This document shows positions 35,370-44,159 of a stretch of 64,000 nucleotides of DNA, in pieces. Under the pieces are notes generated by a model. The model was given only the letters and a program-made list of their open reading frames with translations, had not been told where the DNA came from and did not search any database. The position numbers were made by a program, and so were the translations under genes. Position 1 is the stretch's first letter; the number at the start of each line of letters is the position of its first letter. The stretch comes from Ruegeria arenilitoris (GTDB lineage: Bacteria > Pseudomonadota > Alphaproteobacteria > Rhodobacterales > Rhodobacteraceae): assembly GCF_013031355.1 (NCBI RefSeq), contig NZ_WPZO01000002.1, forward strand, positions 1 to 64,000, written 5' to 3'.

Positions 35370-36920
35370 ATGATCTCACAAACCTCAGAACGCAGCAGAC
35401 GACGGCGTGGGCGCGGGGCCGAGGCCGCGCCTCCACCCACGCGCGACGTGAACTATCGACAGCTCAGGAATCCCTTCCCACAGATGGAAGTGTTTCCGGC
35501 CGATCAGATCGCGGACATGCACGAAACCTCCCTGCGCACGCTTGAGGAGTTGGGGGTAAAGGTCCTGTTGCCCGAAGCCCGCCGGATTTTTGCCGCGGCT
35601 GGCGCGCGTGTGGATGAAAGCACCGAGATGGTTTTCATCGGGCGCGACATGGTCGAAGCGGCCGTTGCATCGGCACCGAAGTCGATCGCCTGCCAAGCAG
35701 GAGCGCGCCATCGCGACTTCACGCTGGAACTGGGCAGTCTGGTGTTCCAGCCGGGGGCAGGGGCGCCAAACGCGACCGATCTGGAACGGGGTCGACGCCC
35801 TGCAAACGGGCAGGATTATCTGGACTTCCTGAAACTCACGCATCATTTCGACGTGTTCCAGATGATTTCGCCTCAGGTCGAGCCACAGGACGTGCCGACC
35901 CATCTGCGCCACTATTTCACCACGAAGGCTCAGATGGAGCTGACGGACAAGTTCCCGTTCTTCTTTTCGCGCGGGACGCCGCAGGTGATGGATTGCTTTG
36001 AGATGCTGTCCACCGCGCGCGGCCTGTCGGATGACGAGTTCCGCGGCAACGCGCATTGCTATACGATCATCAACACCAACAGCCCGCGAACGCTGGACAT
36101 CCCCATGGCGCAGGGCCTGATCGACTTTGCCCGCCACGGTCAGATGTCGATCATCACGCCCTTTACCCTGATGGGGGCTATGGCACCGATCACCGTGGCC
36201 GGCGCGATCACGCTGTCCCATGCCGAGGCATTGGCCGCGTTGACACTGACCCAATTGACTAACCCCGGTGCACCAGTTTGCTACGGAACCTTTACCAGCA
36301 ATGTCGACATGAAATCGGGCGCGCCTGCCTTCGGGACGCCCTCGCATTTTCAGGCGTCTCTGGCGGCGGGCCAATTGGCGCGGCATCTGGGGCTGCCGTG
36401 GCGATCCGCTGCCGGGTCGGCATCGAACATCAACGACGTCCAGGCGGCCAACGAAAACCAGTTCGGTCTCTGGGGCTGCCTGATGGCCGGGGCGACGGTG
36501 ATCATCCACTCGGCTGGCTGGCTCGAGGGCGGGCTGACGGTGTCGTTCGAAAAAATGATCTGTGACGCCGAGGTGCTGAACATGGTCGCCGAGCTTTGCG
36601 CCGGGGCGCAGGCCGGGACCGCCGAGATTGGGTTCGACACCGCCTTGCGCGAGGTTGAACCCAGCGGACATTTCTTTGCGACCAGCCAGACGATGGAGCG
36701 GTACAATACCGAATTCTATCAGCCTCACGTCCACGATTATGCCAATTTCGGTACCTGGACCGAGCGCGGCTCGGTCGATGCCAACCATCGCGCAACCGGC
36801 GTTTGGAAGGGCATCCTGAACGACTTCAAACCGCCTACCGGTGACAGTGACCGACTGGGTGCCCTACAAGACTTCATCGCGCGACGCACTGCCGAAGGCG
36901 GCGCGCCGCCGGAGAGTTGA
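35370..36920 (+). CDS. MttB-family methyltransferase (non-pyrrolysine)
   Basis: A 516-residue trimethylamine-methyltransferase-family protein (TIM barrel). The frame has no internal TAG, so pyrrolysine is not used and it belongs with MtgB-like members that demethylate quaternary amines such as glycine betaine. Family stretches include PGAGAPNATDLERGRRPANG and SNINDVQAANENQFGLWGCL. An Arg/basic N-terminal tail (RSRRRRGRGAE) is unusual. It starts 2 nt after the dehydrogenase gene. No corrinoid protein is encoded here. The substrate is unknown. Confidence 0.85.
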   Translation: MISQTSERSRRRRGRGAEAAPPPTRDVNYRQLRNPFPQMEVFPADQIADMHETSLRTLEELGVKVLLPEARRIFAAAGARVDESTEMVFIGRDMVEAAVASAPKSIACQAGARHRDFTLELGSLVFQPGAGAPNATDLERGRRPANGQDYLDFLKLTHHFDVFQMISPQVEPQDVPTHLRHYFTTKAQMELTDKFPFFFSRGTPQVMDCFEMLSTARGLSDDEFRGNAHCYTIINTNSPRTLDIPMAQGLIDFARHGQMSIITPFTLMGAMAPITVAGAITLSHAEALAALTLTQLTNPGAPVCYGTFTSNVDMKSGAPAFGTPSHFQASLAAGQLARHLGLPWRSAAGSASNINDVQAANENQFGLWGCLMAGATVIIHSAGWLEGGLTVSFEKMICDAEVLNMVAELCAGAQAGTAEIGFDTALREVEPSGHFFATSQTMERYNTEFYQPHVHDYANFGTWTERGSVDANHRATGVWKGILNDFKPPTGDSDRLGALQDFIARRTAEGGAPPES

Positions 36921-37595
36921 ATGAATACCAAACCGATCCTGCACAGGGACGACCCCAAGGCTGAACCTCTGGTCGGCAACGTCAAGGTCACGCGTGACGA
37001 TTGGCTAAACGTGGCGATGGACGTGCTGATCTCGGACGGGGTGGACCAGATCAAGGTGCTGAGTCTGGCCGAAAGGATGGCGGTCTCGCGATCCTCCTTC
37101 TACTGGTACTTCAAGTCTCGGCAAGAGTTGCTGGACGCTTTGCTGTCCCGCTGGCAGGCCACGAATACAGCCGGATTGGTTGCGCAGGCCGAGGCTCCGG
37201 CAGACACCATCACGGCTGCGGTCTGCAATGTGCATCGCTGCGTGGTGAATACCGATCTGTTCGATACGGCGTTGGACTTTGCCGTGCGGGACTGGGCGCG
37301 CAAGTCGGGCAAGGTGCGACGTGCGCTGGATCAGTCGGACGCCCGACGGCTTGAAGCTCTGCACGCCATGTTCGCGCGCTATGGCTATTCCGAGATCGAA
37401 GCGGAAACCCGCGCGCGCGTTCTGTACTACATGCAGATCGGATACGATCTGGCGCAATTGAACGAGCCGATTGAAACGCGGATTTCGATGGTGCCGCATT
37501 ACCTATATGCGTTCACCGGCGTCGAACCAAAACCTGAAGAAGTTGAGGAATTCAGCGCATATTCCCTGCGCTGCTGGAAAGGAGATCTTTCATGA
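36921..37595 (+). CDS. TetR/AcrR family regulator
   Basis: A 224-residue repressor-type protein. The helix-turn-helix is at about 28-72 (VLSLAERMAVSRSSFYWYFK), followed by an all-helical ligand domain (about 85-220). It is embedded in the operon: it starts directly after the mttB-like stop and overlaps the oxidoreductase gene by 4 nt. It probably senses the amine or a product and controls the operon; palindromes at 32892-32912 are candidate sites. Confidence 0.88.
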   Translation: MNTKPILHRDDPKAEPLVGNVKVTRDDWLNVAMDVLISDGVDQIKVLSLAERMAVSRSSFYWYFKSRQELLDALLSRWQATNTAGLVAQAEAPADTITAAVCNVHRCVVNTDLFDTALDFAVRDWARKSGKVRRALDQSDARRLEALHAMFARYGYSEIEAETRARVLYYMQIGYDLAQLNEPIETRISMVPHYLYAFTGVEPKPEEVEEFSAYSLRCWKGDLS

Positions 37596-38896
37596 GCCAA
37601 CCAGACGCAATCATCATCGGCACTGGTGTCATCGGAGCCGCCATCGCGTTCGAGATGGCAAAGGCCGGATGGAAAACCCTGTCGCTGGATCGCAATTCAC
37701 AGGTGGGCCATGGCTCGACCGCCGGATCCTGCGCCATCATTCGGATGCACTACTCGACCTTCGACGGCACCGCTTTTGCGTGGGAAGGGTATCACTATTG
37801 GCGTGACTGGGCCGAGTATCTGGGCCTGCCTGCAGGCGCCAATTTGGCGCAGTTCCGAGAGACCGGCACTTTGGTGATGAAAACAGATGCCAACGGGATG
37901 CTCGAAAAGCACATGAAGAACAGTGCCGATCTGGATTGCCCGTTCGAGGAATGGTCGCCCGAGCAAATCACTGAGCGCCTGCCGATCTATTCGCTGGACA
38001 GCTTCGCGCCCGCGCGTCGCATGGATGACCCGGAATTCGGCCAGCCGAACGGGCGCAAGATGCAGGGTGCAGTGTATTGGCCGCAGGCGGGGTATGTCAC
38101 CGATCCGGCCTTGTCGGCACAGAATCTGATGGACGCGGCCAAACAGCATGGGGCCGAGGTGCGCACTGGCGCTGAGGTGGTTGAAATTCTGACCGAAAGC
38201 GGTCGCGTGGCCGGGGTCAAGCTGGCCTCGGGTGAGGAACTCCGTGCCAAGGTAGTTGTGAATGTCGCCGGGCCGGGCTCGGCGATCATCAACAAGATGG
38301 CGGGTGTATTGGACGATATGACAATCGAGACCCGTCCCTTGCGGCAGGAGGTGGTACACGTCCCCGCGCCCGAAGGGTTCGATTTCGAAAACAACGGCAC
38401 CATCGTATCGGACAGCGATATCGCCTGCTATTGCCGCCCCGAGCATGGCAATCACATTCTGGTCGGTTCGGAAGATCCGGAATGCGATCCGCATCAGTGG
38501 TGCGAGGACGACGTGCACTACAACCACGACTTCACCGACCAGTGGACGACGCAGGCAATGCGTTATGCGCAGCGAGTGCCCAGCCTGGGCATCCCGTCCA
38601 AGACGCGTGGGGTGGTCGATCTGTATGATGCGTCGACGGACTGGATTCCGATCTATGACAAATCCAGCCTACCGGGGTTCTACATGGCCTGCGGCACCAG
38701 CGGGAACCAATACAAAAACGCGCCGATCGCAGGCAAGATGATGACGGCTCTGATCGACTATTGTGAGGGTGGGGCGGATCACGATGCCCAACCGCTGCAA
38801 TTCGAACTGCCTTATATCAAGCGGATGATCGACGTTGGCTTCTATTCCCGCAAACGCCCGATCAACGAGGAAAGCAGTTTCTCGGTTCTGGGTTAG
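37592..38896 (+). CDS. FAD-dependent oxidoreductase (DAO family)
   Basis: A 434-residue amine/amino-acid oxidoreductase of the D-amino-acid-oxidase family. FAD-binding IIIGTGVIGAAIAFEMAKAG is at the N-terminus, and the C-terminal FAD contact is GFYMACGTSGNQYKNAPIAG. It resembles sarcosine-oxidase-beta and related enzymes that oxidise N-methylated amines. It ends the four-gene operon, coupled to the TetR gene by 4 nt. It probably acts after or alongside the MttB-like enzyme on a methylated amine. Confidence 0.85.
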   Translation: MSQPDAIIIGTGVIGAAIAFEMAKAGWKTLSLDRNSQVGHGSTAGSCAIIRMHYSTFDGTAFAWEGYHYWRDWAEYLGLPAGANLAQFRETGTLVMKTDANGMLEKHMKNSADLDCPFEEWSPEQITERLPIYSLDSFAPARRMDDPEFGQPNGRKMQGAVYWPQAGYVTDPALSAQNLMDAAKQHGAEVRTGAEVVEILTESGRVAGVKLASGEELRAKVVVNVAGPGSAIINKMAGVLDDMTIETRPLRQEVVHVPAPEGFDFENNGTIVSDSDIACYCRPEHGNHILVGSEDPECDPHQWCEDDVHYNHDFTDQWTTQAMRYAQRVPSLGIPSKTRGVVDLYDASTDWIPIYDKSSLPGFYMACGTSGNQYKNAPIAGKMMTALIDYCEGGADHDAQPLQFELPYIKRMIDVGFYSRKRPINEESSFSVLG

Positions 38897-38930
38897 CCGG
38901 TCGGGGAAATCGCCGCCAGGTCTGGGTCGA

Positions 38931-39320
38931 TCAGGCGGCGAAACTCACCCAGGCCCAAACCATCGCGATATAGGTCAGGTTGTGCATGAACTGGTCCAGC
39001 CCGGCTGCCCGCCAGAACGCGGCCTGCGTCGGTGACAGCTGTCTCTTGTCCGAATAGGCGGCTTTGGCAAAGTCGATATTGAAATGCACGATCCATTCCA
39101 GAGCAGCAATGATCAGGATAAATGACCACGGCGCCCCGAACAGCAGAAAGACAATGACTGATCCAACAACATGCACGCCGGCATGCTGCGCACGCCCCCA
39201 GTGAAAATACTCACTGCGCCCGGACAACATTTTCGGTGTCTGGAGGTAATAGTCCGCAAACATATGTTTGATCTGCAATAAGCAGAGCATCAACAGTACT
39301 GCGCCTATGCTGGCAGTCAA
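38931..39320 (-). CDS. DUF3307 membrane protein
   Basis: A 129-residue protein with about four hydrophobic helices (about 4-22, 50-66, 68-84 and 108-126). The N-terminal LLQIKHMFADYYLQTPKML, with a conserved HxxxDY(Y/F)LQ pattern, marks the DUF3307 family. HAGVHVVG and HFNIDFAKAAYSDKRQL add further conserved His/Asp positions, suggesting a metal or catalytic site at the membrane. The function is unknown. It stands alone, convergent with the oxidoreductase operon. Confidence 0.75.
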   Translation of the reverse strand: MTASIGAVLLMLCLLQIKHMFADYYLQTPKMLSGRSEYFHWGRAQHAGVHVVGSVIVFLLFGAPWSFILIIAALEWIVHFNIDFAKAAYSDKRQLSPTQAAFWRAAGLDQFMHNLTYIAMVWAWVSFAA

Positions 39321-39583
39321 ATTGTTCCTCCCGATATCGTCCTGAAGCGAATCTTAGGGGCTAAACCGTTGCGGCGCAAATGAACTTGTTCACACACGGC
39401 GGATATATGATCAAACTGGAAACTATTTGCGTCACCGGCCACGATTGCTGTAAATTCGGAGTGTTTGATTTGCGGCACTTTCTTCGGGATCGGTGATCCA
39501 AAACAGGGGCAGGCTCCATAGAACGTTCGATTTTCCGGTTTATTTGGAAGTACTCCAGACGCGACCAGCTGATCCTGCTGGCC

Positions 39584-42526
39584 GTGACCTCTACGCTGTT
39601 TCCGTTGTTGTACCTGACGCTGGAGCTGCCCAAGCGCATCATCAACGATGCGATCGGTGCGGCCAGCCCGGTGGTCGATGTTCTGGGATATGAACTGCCG
39701 CAGACAACGTTTCTGATTGTCCTTTGCGGTGCATTTCTGGTGGCGGTGCTGGCGCATGGCCTGATGAAGATGCGCATCAACACCATGAAAGGGGTGCTGA
39801 GCGAACGGATGCTGCGACGGTTCCGGTATCAGCTGATCAACCGCGCCCTGCGGTTTCCCCAGCCTTATTTCGAGCGGGTCAGCCAAGGTGAAATGGTGTC
39901 GATGATTACCGCCGAAAGCGAGCCGATGGGTGGGTTGATGGGCGACGCGATCAGTCAGCCGGTGTTGCAGGCCGGGCAGATGATCACGATCCTGTCCTTC
40001 CTGTTTCTGCAAAGCGTCTGGTTTGGCCTGGCCGCCGTGGCACTGATCCCTCTACAGGCCTGGTTGATTCCCAAGCTGCAACGGCAGATCAACCTGCTGA
40101 ACAAGAAACGCATTCAGGAAGTCCGCGTACTTGCCGCACAGATCGGTGAGAACGCCGCCGGGGCTTCGACCCTGCGGGGCAATGGCGGCTGGCGCTATCG
40201 CCGGGCGATGATCTCGGAACAGCTGGGGCGGCTGTTCGCGATCCGGTTCGATATCTACCAGAAGAAATTCTTCATGAAGTTTATTAACAACTTCATCTCG
40301 CAGCTGACACCTTTCATGTTCTATCTGGTCGGCGGCCTTCTGGTGCTGCAGGGTTCGGTTTCGCTGGGGGCGCTGGTGGCTGCGCTGGCGGCGTACAAGG
40401 ACCTGAGCTCGCCGTGGAAAGAACTGCTGACCTATTACAACCAGACGCAGGACATGTCGCTGCGCTGGGATGTTGTGATCGAACGCTTTGCCCCGCCGGG
40501 AATGCCGGACGAAAAGCTGTTCGAGGGTGAGCCCGAAACCCGCCCGCGTCTGAACGGCGATATCGTGCTGGATCGGGTTTCGGTCCGGGATATGGACGGC
40601 AATCAGGTGCTGGATGATCTGAACCTCACCTTTGCAGGCGGGCAAACCATTGGTATCGCCGCCCCCAGCGAAGAAGACAGGCGCGCTGTGGCTGAGCTGC
40701 TGACGCGTGAGATCCTGCCCAGTTCGGGCCGGGTGGAAGTGGGGGGCGAAAATCTGGCGACCCTGCACCAAGGTATTGTGGCCGCGCGCATCGGCTATGC
40801 ATCGTCGCGCCCGGTCCTGTTTCAGGGCACGTTGGGCGACAACGTCATGATGCCCATGCGTCAGAGGCCGCTGACAACCCAGATCGACGACCCCGATTTT
40901 GCCGAAACGCAGCGCGCAGGCAACAGCGCCGACCCGTATAGGGCAGACTGGCTGGACCCATCCCTGGCCGGTTTGGACAGCCCCGAGGCGTTGCGCGATT
41001 GGTGGCTGCATCTGATCGACGGAATGGGATCGGGGGCTGCCTTGTTCCAGCGCGGGTCGGACCAGGTTTTCGACGCCGCCGAACACCCGGAACTGGCGCA
41101 GAAGCTAGTCGAGCTGCGCCCACTGGTGCAGCAAGCGGTGCAAAAGGCCGGGCTCGGGCAGCAGGCGCTGGTTTTTGATTGGTGCACGTATAATTCGGCA
41201 TTGCCGGTCGCGGAAAATCTGCTGTTTGCCACCCCGCGAGTTCCGGTCACGCAAGAGCTGCTGGCCCGCCAGACCGTATTCCTTGGCCAGTTGCGCGAGT
41301 TGGGGCTGGACAAGACACTGGTCAGCCTGACCCAGGACGTGATCGAGATGCTGCGCCAGATCTTTGGTCTGGACGGAACAGATCACCCGTTGTTCCGCAA
41401 GCTTGGTCTGGAAGCCACGACCTACGAGGCCGCGCTTGAGCTGGTCGAGAAAACCCGGAACGAGGGTGTGGCAGGGCTGGATGACGAAAAGCTGGCGAAC
41501 CTTCTTGCGGTGCCGTTCGTGATCTCGGCCGAGCAGATCGGACCTGCCTTCACGGATGAGCTGAAGAATCGCATTCTGGAACTGCGCCATAGCCACTCGG
41601 AAAAGCTGTTAGAACGACTGCGGGATGTCTTTCTACCGCTGCACAAGGACGCTTTCGCACCCGGCTTGACGGTCATGGAAAATGCGCTGTTCGGCAAGGT
41701 CAGCCAAATTGGTGGCGGTCGCTCGGACGAAGCACGCAAGCTGATTGTCGATGTTTTGGATGAAAATGGTGCGCGTCCTCTGGTGGTCGAGTTGATTTAT
41801 GACGTCCCCGTCGCGATCGGTGGTCAGAACCTGCCTGCCGTTTTTGCCGAACCGCTGGCCTTTACCCGCGCGACGATCAAGAAGCCGGACATCCTGATTC
41901 TGGAGAACGCGCTCGCCAGCTATGACATGGCGACACAGGTCGCTGTCTACAAAAACCTGCGCGAGCTGCTGCCGGATACGACCGTTATCTATCTGAACGA
42001 CCATTTTGAAAACCCGGACAAATTCGACAATTTTGTCGAAATCAGGCAGGGTCGGGTGGTGTCGGACGAAGGAGATGTCACGGTGGAAGAGGACAGCGCC
42101 GCCTCGGCAGATCTGGCGCGCAAGCTGCGCGCGTTGGAGCAGACACCGCTGTTTTCCGGTCTCGACCGCAGACAGCTGCGCCTGCTGGCCTTTGGTGCGC
42201 GCTGGTACGATGCCCAGCCAGGCGAGGTCGTGTTCCTGAAAGACGATCAGCCCACCGACGGCGCATATGTAGTGCTGGAGGGCGAGGCCGGGCTGTACCT
42301 GCCGCAGATGGAAGGCCCGGATCAGTTGATCACAAAGGTCGGGCCGGGTGCTCTGGTTGGGGAACTGGGTCTGATCCGCAAGGAACCTCGTGCGCTCAGC
42401 ATGATCGCCGAGACCGAACTGTCCTGTCTGCGGATCGGTGAGGAAGAATTCCTGGCCGTGGTCGAAAACGACGCCGCAACCGCCTTCAAGCTGTTGCAGG
42501 TCATTGCGGGTTACGTCTCGAACTAA
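39584..42526 (+). CDS. ABC-exporter-like protein with degenerate ATPase and C-terminal cNMP-binding domain
   Basis: A 980-residue protein from GTG 39584. It has an ABC type-I exporter membrane domain (about 1-300), then an NBD-like region whose Walker A is lost (IAAPSEEDRRA near 357-367). IGGQ remains at about 745 and Walker B reads ILILENALASYD. About 350 residues separate the Q-loop region from IGGQ. A cyclic-nucleotide-binding beta-roll occupies about 845-975. Homologous-looking residues (ERSIFRFIWKYSRRDQLILL) continue upstream to an ATA codon at 39518, behind AGGGGCAGG, so the true N-terminus is probably 22 residues longer. Confidence 0.8.
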   Translation: MTSTLFPLLYLTLELPKRIINDAIGAASPVVDVLGYELPQTTFLIVLCGAFLVAVLAHGLMKMRINTMKGVLSERMLRRFRYQLINRALRFPQPYFERVSQGEMVSMITAESEPMGGLMGDAISQPVLQAGQMITILSFLFLQSVWFGLAAVALIPLQAWLIPKLQRQINLLNKKRIQEVRVLAAQIGENAAGASTLRGNGGWRYRRAMISEQLGRLFAIRFDIYQKKFFMKFINNFISQLTPFMFYLVGGLLVLQGSVSLGALVAALAAYKDLSSPWKELLTYYNQTQDMSLRWDVVIERFAPPGMPDEKLFEGEPETRPRLNGDIVLDRVSVRDMDGNQVLDDLNLTFAGGQTIGIAAPSEEDRRAVAELLTREILPSSGRVEVGGENLATLHQGIVAARIGYASSRPVLFQGTLGDNVMMPMRQRPLTTQIDDPDFAETQRAGNSADPYRADWLDPSLAGLDSPEALRDWWLHLIDGMGSGAALFQRGSDQVFDAAEHPELAQKLVELRPLVQQAVQKAGLGQQALVFDWCTYNSALPVAENLLFATPRVPVTQELLARQTVFLGQLRELGLDKTLVSLTQDVIEMLRQIFGLDGTDHPLFRKLGLEATTYEAALELVEKTRNEGVAGLDDEKLANLLAVPFVISAEQIGPAFTDELKNRILELRHSHSEKLLERLRDVFLPLHKDAFAPGLTVMENALFGKVSQIGGGRSDEARKLIVDVLDENGARPLVVELIYDVPVAIGGQNLPAVFAEPLAFTRATIKKPDILILENALASYDMATQVAVYKNLRELLPDTTVIYLNDHFENPDKFDNFVEIRQGRVVSDEGDVTVEEDSAASADLARKLRALEQTPLFSGLDRRQLRLLAFGARWYDAQPGEVVFLKDDQPTDGAYVVLEGEAGLYLPQMEGPDQLITKVGPGALVGELGLIRKEPRALSMIAETELSCLRIGEEEFLAVVENDAATAFKLLQVIAGYVSN

Positions 42527-42924
42527 TTGTCCGGCTTGCAGAACAGGTCAAACAGTAGCCCGATGACCTGCGCCGTGTTGCCGTCCTGCAGCGAGTAATA
42601 GATCGTCTTGCCATCCCTTCGGGTCGAGACCATCCGCTCCTGACGCAGCCGGGCCAGCATCTGGCTGACGGCGGCCTGCCGGATTTGCAGCAGGTCCTCA
42701 AGCTCACTGACCGATTTTTCGCCTTCGCCCAGATGGCACAGGATCATCAGCCGCCCTTCGTGCGCCAGCGTCTTTAGAAAGGCCGCAGCCCGTGCGGCGT
42801 TTTCCTGCATGTCTGCCGGAGTTTCAGGATGTGCGCTTGTGGTGTCTTTGGCTTTGGTGGTCACGCGCGGCCTGTTTTGTGATGGGGTTGGCACAATATG
42901 CCCCAAATCGGGTTTGCTTGTCAC
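42523..42924 (-). CDS. ArsR/SmtB family regulator, SqrR/BigR-like
   Basis: A 133-residue winged-helix regulator with helix-turn-helix LEDLLQIRQAAVSQMLARLR and wing RRDGKTIYYSL. Its only cysteines are C63 (in LMILCHLGEGEKSVSELE) and C129 (in LFCKPD). They are 66 residues apart, the same spacing as the redox pair of the persulfide sensors SqrR and BigR. The first 38 residues are extra. Its ATG overlaps the stop of the enolase-type gene (ATGA), so the two are coupled. Its 3' end overlaps the convergent ABC-like gene by 4 nt. Confidence 0.82.
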   Translation of the reverse strand: MTSKPDLGHIVPTPSQNRPRVTTKAKDTTSAHPETPADMQENAARAAAFLKTLAHEGRLMILCHLGEGEKSVSELEDLLQIRQAAVSQMLARLRQERMVSTRRDGKTIYYSLQDGNTAQVIGLLFDLFCKPDN

Positions 42925-44153
42925 CCCTCGGTTGCAGGTGCGCCGCCCTGAAAGGCGTTGCCGTTGACATAGTCGCAGGGCTCTTCCTGCATTTGCAGGT
43001 GGAGGCCATCGCCGGTGTAGGGATGGGCGCGGGCCAGATCTTCATCCACCTCGATCCCAAGACCGGGCGCAGTTGGGGCGGTCACAAAGCCGTCGTCCAC
43101 GCGCAGCGCGCCTTTGATCAGGGCGTCGTGGAAGGGGGTTTCGATGGTCTCCAGCAGCAGAAGGTTCGGGATCGACGCGGCCAGATGGATGTTGGCGGCC
43201 CACTCGACCGGCCCTGCGTAAAGATGCGGGGCCATCTGCGCGTTGAACACCTCGGCCATGGCGGCGACTTTCTTCATCTCCCAGATGCCGCCGGCGCGGC
43301 CCAATGCGGGTTGCAGAATCTCGGCGGCCCCTGCGCGCAGGACGGCTCCGAATTCGGCCTTGGTGGTCATACGTTCGCCGGTAGCGACAGGGATGCGGAC
43401 ATTGCGGGCGACCCGGGCCATGTCCTCGATCATGTCCGGCGGGGTGGGTTCTTCGAACCACAACGGGGAATACGGCTCCAACGCCTGACCTAGCCGGATC
43501 GCGCCCGCCGTGTTGAACTGGCCATGGGTACCAAACAGCAGGTCGGCCTTGTCGCCCACCGCTTCGCGGATCGCTTTGCAGAACGCGACCGACATCGAGA
43601 TATCGGACATCGCCGGCATATGCCCGCCACGAATGGTGTAGGGGCCTGCGGGGTCGAATTTCACCGCCGTGAACCCGCGCCGCACCATCTCGGCAGCGCA
43701 TTCTCCGGCCTGTTCAGGCGAGGTCCAGAAATCGGTCAGGTTATGCTGCGGCAAGGGGTAGAGGTAGGTATACGCGCGGATGCGTTCGTTCATCAGTCCG
43801 CCCAGCAGGGCATAGACCGGACGGTCTCGATCCTTGCCCAAAATGTCCCAGCAGGCGATCTCAAGCCCTGAAAACGCGCCCATGACGGTCAAGTCGGGGC
43901 GCTGGGTGAAGCCGCTGGAATAGGCACGACGGAACATCAGCTCGATATTCTCGGGGTTTTCGCCCAGCATATGCCTTTCAAACACGTCGCGGATCACGTG
44001 CCGCATCGCCTCGGGGCCGACAGAGGACGCATAGCATTCGCCCCACCCGGTGATCCCGGTGTCGGTGGTGACTTTCACCAAAATCCAATAGCGCCCACCC
44101 CAGCCCGGTGCGGGTGGTGCAGTGACGATGATGTCGAGGTCTTGCAGTTTCAT
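42921..44153 (-). CDS. Mandelate racemase / muconate lactonizing enzyme family protein
   Basis: A 410-residue enolase-superfamily enzyme. The capping domain is about 1-125 and the barrel follows. VKFDPAGPY carries the first catalytic Lys region, FGTHGQFNT the following strand with His, and PLWFEEPTPPD and IPVATGERM carry metal-binding acids. The set looks like a sugar-acid dehydratase (galactonate or related), but substrate cannot be fixed from motifs. It lies 6 nt after the alcohol dehydrogenase gene and overlaps the ArsR-type gene. Confidence 0.82.
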   Translation of the reverse strand: MKLQDLDIIVTAPPAPGWGGRYWILVKVTTDTGITGWGECYASSVGPEAMRHVIRDVFERHMLGENPENIELMFRRAYSSGFTQRPDLTVMGAFSGLEIACWDILGKDRDRPVYALLGGLMNERIRAYTYLYPLPQHNLTDFWTSPEQAGECAAEMVRRGFTAVKFDPAGPYTIRGGHMPAMSDISMSVAFCKAIREAVGDKADLLFGTHGQFNTAGAIRLGQALEPYSPLWFEEPTPPDMIEDMARVARNVRIPVATGERMTTKAEFGAVLRAGAAEILQPALGRAGGIWEMKKVAAMAEVFNAQMAPHLYAGPVEWAANIHLAASIPNLLLLETIETPFHDALIKGALRVDDGFVTAPTAPGLGIEVDEDLARAHPYTGDGLHLQMQEEPCDYVNGNAFQGGAPATEG

Positions 44154-44159
44154 CCGCCG

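Noticed and set aside
33322..35436. 704-codon open frame on the minus strand
   Set aside because: It lies antisense to the clear FAD/GcvT dehydrogenase gene; long antisense frames are expected in GC-rich coding DNA, and the product has no recognisable motif.
35370..36920. Pyrrolysine-containing trimethylamine methyltransferase
   Set aside because: There is no in-frame TAG codon, so this MttB homologue is of the non-pyrrolysine type.
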